Origin: Sulfopaludibacter sp963815475
GTDB taxonomy: Bacteria; Acidobacteriota; Terriglobia; Bryobacterales; Bryobacteraceae
DNA length: 64,000 nt
Direction: 5' to 3'
NCBI GenBank assembly: GCA_963815475.1
Contig: CAWFHD010000003.1
Span: 5,704,001 to 5,768,000, forward strand
In this document: positions 62,999 through 64,000 of the stretch, piece by piece
Layout of the letters: every line of letters starts with the position of its first letter
Position numbering within the stretch: position 1 is the first letter of the stretch
Made by a program: the position numbers and the translations under genes
The notes under the pieces: generated by a model
Told to the model about the DNA's origin: nothing
Database searches by the model: none
What the model saw: only the letters and a program-made list of their open reading frames with translations

Positions 62999-63595
62999 AT
63001 GGAGGCTTTATTGAGCGTCCCCGCCGAATCCGTTGAGCAGCGCGCCGAGGAGAATCGGCGCATTGCCGACGTGATTCAGCGGGAGCGGCGGCGCCTTCTC
63101 CATTTCATTCGGAAACGGGTGGATGACGAAGGCGACGCCGAAGATATCCTGCAGGATGTCTTCTATGAGCTGACGGAAGCGTATCGCTTGATGAAGCCGG
63201 TGGAGCAGGCGGGCGCCTGGCTTTTCCGTGTGGCGCGAAACCGCATCATCGACCGCTTCCGCAAGAAGCGGCCCGAGCCGTTTGCCGAGGTGTCCACAGG
63301 GGCAGACGACGAAGATACGCTACGGTTCGAAGACTTGCTGCCCTCGCCCGATGCCGCACCGGAGGCCGCCTACGCCCGCAGCGTGCTGCTGGAAGAGCTC
63401 GATGCTGCGCTGGGGGAGCTTCCAGAAGAGCAGCGGGCCGTATTTGTCGGGCATGAAATCGAGGGGCGCAGTTTCAAGGAACTGGCCGCGGAAACGGGGC
63501 TCAGTATCAATACGGTGCTGGCTCGCAAGCGTTATGCGGTGCGCCACCTGCGCCGTCGCCTGCAGGCGATTTACGAAGAGTTTAGAAACGCATGA
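62999..63595 (+). CDS. RNA polymerase ECF-type sigma factor
   Basis: ATG at 62999 gives a 198-residue sigma-70 family protein. Region 2 has LLHFIRKRVDDEGDAEDILQDVFYELTEAY and AWLFRVARNRIIDRFRKKRPE. Region 4 has LDAALGELPEEQRAVFVGHEIEGRSFKELAAETGLSINTVLARKRYAVRHLRRRL. The linker is longer than in short ECFs and contains an acidic stretch. It directs transcription of a small regulon. The anti-sigma partner is not obvious, but the next gene, 10 nt downstream, encodes a small membrane protein. Confidence 0.93.
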   Translation: MEALLSVPAESVEQRAEENRRIADVIQRERRRLLHFIRKRVDDEGDAEDILQDVFYELTEAYRLMKPVEQAGAWLFRVARNRIIDRFRKKRPEPFAEVSTGADDEDTLRFEDLLPSPDAAPEAAYARSVLLEELDAALGELPEEQRAVFVGHEIEGRSFKELAAETGLSINTVLARKRYAVRHLRRRLQAIYEEFRNA

Positions 63596-63605
63596 GGAAC
63601 ATCCT

Positions 63606-63962
63606 ATGAGATCGAAATGGGTTGTCAGGGGAGTGAAGATCGCCATGATGGCGGTTGTTGGCGTGGCCGTATTCGGATTCATCGTGATGAGTCTGTGGAA
63701 CTGGCTGCTGCCCGAGATCTTCGGCCTCCCCGCGATCGGTTTTTGGCAAGCACTGGGCCTGCTGGTTCTGAGTAAGATCCTGTTCGGAGGTCTCCGCGGA
63801 GGCCGCGGGTATGGCGGACATTGGCGCGGCCGGATGAAGGAACGTTGGGAAAGCATGACGCCTGAGGAGCGCGAGAAGTTTCGCCAGGGCATGGCGCAGC
63901 GCTGCGGTTTCCGCGGCGCCCCGGCTGAGGAGCCCGGCGTTGCAGGCGAGACCCCGCGTTGA
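63606..63962 (+). CDS. small membrane protein downstream of the ECF sigma gene
   Basis: ATG at 63606 gives 118 residues. Two hydrophobic segments (IAMMAVVGVAVFGFIVMSLW and FWQALGLLVLSKILFGGL) are followed by a Gly/Arg-rich cytoplasmic-type tail (GLRGGRGYGGHWRGRMKERW) and MTPEEREKFRQGM. Proteins of this make-up often follow ECF sigma factors in Acidobacteria and may modulate them. No zinc anti-sigma motif is present, so the role is not shown. Confidence 0.75.
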   Translation: MRSKWVVRGVKIAMMAVVGVAVFGFIVMSLWNWLLPEIFGLPAIGFWQALGLLVLSKILFGGLRGGRGYGGHWRGRMKERWESMTPEEREKFRQGMAQRCGFRGAPAEEPGVAGETPR

Positions 63963-64000
63963 CCGGAAGACAACGCGCCGTACTATCCTGATCTCGTGCC

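Overview
The window looks like a chromosomal piece of a soil acidobacterium close to Candidatus Solibacter / Bryobacteraceae. This rests on family content rather than a marker gene: an 814-residue duplicated orphan-type ABC permease, an Oar-like TonB-dependent receptor, two BlaI + M56 peptidase pairs (one with a TIGR03435 domain, one with TPR and TonB domains), two TIGR03437 proteins, SBBP beta-propellers, a PEP-CTERM protein, and GC-rich dispersed intergenic repeats. Most of the window is GC-rich. The first 4.4 kb is visibly less so and carries phage-like genes.

Layout. 1-4416: right end of an integrated prophage or island (scaffold-like head gene, serine recombinase, small DNA-binding proteins, a TCGTA motif cluster). 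It ends exactly at a 3' tRNA-Val half, the expected attachment scar. 4417-5300: no clear gene. 5.3-20.9 kb: PEP-CTERM protein, ADOP permease, tandem secreted paralogues, Oar-like receptor, DUF2278 protein, response regulator, hybrid histidine kinase, BlaI with an M56-TPR-TonB sensor, secreted PQQ-like propeller. 21-27.9 kb: asparagine synthase, then a decayed cluster (small precursor-like protein, two broken radical SAM genes, a truncated retropepsin), an IS1182-type element, and antitoxin-like remnants on both sides of it. 27.9-39.4 kb: C45 hydrolase, selD with an in-frame UGA that reads as selenocysteine, pyrF, MFS exporter, VapBC, PPK2, CDGSH protein, LolA-like protein, acyl-CoA dehydrogenase, alanine dehydrogenase, and a YceI + haem c/beta-barrel pair. 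39.5-51.3 kb: a GT2-GtrA-membrane fusion, exported RidA, TIGR03437 proteins, the second BlaI/M56 pair, a TlpA-like protein. 51.3-53.2 kb: mobile-element graveyard beside initiator tRNA-Met. 53.2-64 kb: S55 peptidase / propeller / DinB in an overlapping run, GH-A glycosidase-like protein, VWFA-like protein, metallopeptidase-like protein, PhyH oxygenase, YCII protein, and an ECF sigma factor with a small membrane protein.

How parts work together. The BlaI/M56 pairs and the kinase/regulator genes are sensing modules; both BlaI genes are preceded by palindromes. selD-pyrF, YceI-cytochrome, RidA-glycosyltransferase, BlaI-M56 and S55-propeller-DinB overlap by about 4 nt or abut, so they are probably co-translated. 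At least nine genes, on both strands, have a -10-like hexamer 5-9 nt before the start codon, which suggests leaderless transcripts.

Quality caveat. Many genes carry single-base indels, mostly insertions, with otherwise conserved reading. They are densest at 34.2-37.3 kb and 55.3-57.4 kb. Removing the inferred extra bases restores plausible full-length proteins, so most look like sequence errors rather than decay. I give such genes as one feature spanning all fragments. The main finds are the UGA-containing selD, the tRNA attachment scar, the remnant peptide-modification-like locus and the leaderless promoter pattern.
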